Source of the DNA: an uncultured Succiniclasticum sp.
Lineage (GTDB): Bacteria > Bacillota > Negativicutes > Acidaminococcales > Acidaminococcaceae
Length of the DNA: 64,000 bases
Direction: 5' to 3'
NCBI GenBank assembly: GCA_902801365.1
Contig: CADCHY010000014.1
Coordinates: forward strand, 1-64,000
Below are positions 63,149 to 64,000 of the stretch, piece by piece. Below the pieces are notes generated by a model, which saw only the letters and a program-made list of their open reading frames with translations, searched no databases and was not told where the DNA came from. The position numbers and the translations under genes were made by a program. How positions within the stretch are numbered: position 1 is the first letter of the stretch; each line of letters starts with the position of its first letter.

Positions 63149-64000
63149 TTATTTATACAGCTTGGCCTGCAAATCCAGTAAAATCTTTTCCAGGCAGTGC
63201 AGGGAAGGTTCTACGGACTTCAGCTCCAGATATTCCGCCTCGCTGTGTCCGCCTGCGCCGGTAGGACCGATGCCGTCAACCGTGGTTGCGCCTGCGCCGG
63301 CCATATGGTTCCCGTCGCTGCCGCCACCGGCTTTGACCCATTCGGTGGAAAGACCGAATTCGCGGCTGGCGTTGTCGATAATTTCTACCAGCCCCGCTGT
63401 CTCCGGCGTGCTGGCCATGGGAGGCATGCTGGAAACAACGATGATCTCCGTTTCAATTTCCGCCGCTTTGGCATGCTCCTGCAGTTTGGCAAAGGCTTCT
63501 TCCATAATGGAAATCTGGGCCTTGTCTACCACCCGCAGATCGATATCCATGAAAGCATCCGCAGCTACGCTGTTGTAACCGCTGCCGCCTTTAACCACGC
63601 CGGTGTTTACCGTCATGCCGGTTTCAAAGTTGGTAAGAGCGGCCAGCTGCAGGATCCAGTAAGCCATTTCGTTGATCGCGCTGCGTCCGTCCTGAGGCGC
63701 GTTGCCCGCGTGAGCTGCGCGGCCTTTCAGTTTTACCTGATAATGGCACACGCCTTTGCGCTCCAGTACCCGTGCGCCGTTTGCCCGGGCCGCTTCCAGA
63801 ACCAGGCAGTATTTGCTGTGGGAACCCAGTTCCTGGAACCAGGACAGGACGTGTGTGCTGCCGATTTCTTCTTCCGAGTTAAAGGCCAGGCAGACTTTCA
63901 GATCCTTCAGGCTTCCGGCGGTTTCCATGGCTTTTAAGACATGGGTGCCCTGGAGGCAGCAGCATTTCATATCGCTGACCCCCGGTCCGTAAGCCCGGTC
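63149..64000 (-). CDS. M20-family peptidase, CPG2-like (partial, N-terminus beyond the window)
   Basis: The C-terminal 284 residues of a leftward peptidase. AYGPGVSDMK places the catalytic metal Asp; NSEEEIGSTHV supplies the general base and metal Glu; VLEAARANGARVLERKGV, GRAAHAGNAPQDGRSAINE and GIGPTGAGGHSEAEYLEL continue the glutamate-carboxypeptidase pattern. Just after SDMK the usual Gly-Gly is replaced by three cysteines (CCC). The true start lies outside the window; the internal Met at 63970 is not the start. Confidence 0.88.
   Translation of the reverse strand, partial: DRAYGPGVSDMKCCCLQGTHVLKAMETAGSLKDLKVCLAFNSEEEIGSTHVLSWFQELGSHSKYCLVLEAARANGARVLERKGVCHYQVKLKGRAAHAGNAPQDGRSAINEMAYWILQLAALTNFETGMTVNTGVVKGGSGYNSVAADAFMDIDLRVVDKAQISIMEEAFAKLQEHAKAAEIETEIIVVSSMPPMASTPETAGLVEIIDNASREFGLSTEWVKAGGGSDGNHMAGAGATTVDGIGPTGAGGHSEAEYLELKSVEPSLHCLEKILLDLQAKLYK

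Overview
The window looks like a chromosomal segment of a low-to-mid GC Bacillota, most likely a Negativicute of the Acidaminococcus type. This is an inference. The evidence is the Bacillota gene order dnaX-ybaB-recR-bofA next to an SRP RNA and tRNA-Ser, a gatCAB operon, an ECF vitamin-type transporter, a tandem glycine riboswitch in front of a Na+/amino-acid symporter, LCP-family and L,D-transpeptidase envelope proteins, and paired FAD-linked 2-hydroxyacid oxidases. Promoters of the form TTGACA-17-TATAAT are easy to see.

Region 1 (1-2.9 kb): the start of a leftward MBL-fold gene, then a rightward cassette of two small membrane proteins, a methyltransferase and nadD behind a leader that ends in a strong terminator. 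A 52-54 bp hairpin-bearing direct repeat lies on both sides.

Region 2 (about 2.9-12.95 kb): an AT-richer mobile element. It carries a MobA/MobL-type relaxase with an oriT-like hairpin region, a coiled-coil partner, a serine resolvase, a self- or protein-primed family B DNA polymerase, a tyrosine integrase and an excisionase-like protein, plus small orphan proteins. It ends at a 39-bp 3' fragment of a tmRNA/tRNA gene, read as attR. The content resembles a pipolin. The matching attL was not found in the window.

Region 3 (13-28 kb): an origin-like repeat cluster, a solitary NifH-like ATPase, NagZ-type lipoprotein, a tandem pair of L,D-transpeptidases (the first lacking both catalytic residues), an MFS pump, an odd thioredoxin system (a mono-cysteine thioredoxin, a normal thioredoxin, and a reductase without an NADPH motif), an M48 protease, a complete ECF transporter, an AlaX editing protein, DedA and methionine aminopeptidase.

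Region 4 (28-47.3 kb): glycine riboswitch and symporter, a queT whose N-terminus is split, pcrA-ligA-lipoprotein, gatCAB, TauE, a YdjM-like hydrolase, a RocB-like M20 protein, two tandem FAD oxidases, and a frameshifted UspA.

Region 5 (47.3-64 kb): tRNA-Ser, SRP RNA, a structured leader, dnaX-ybaB-recR-bofA-nudix-LCP, tex, deoC-MBL-htrA, rlmH, a secreted nucleoside hydrolase, a formate/nitrite channel and two M20 peptidases (the last cut by the window end). Three intergenic copies (48.3, 53.7 and 59.5 kb) of a 184-206 bp giant hairpin lie here. The cores are conserved and vary in a compensating way, while each copy has its own unrelated but self-complementary outer arms. I regard this family as the most interesting undescribed signal in the window.
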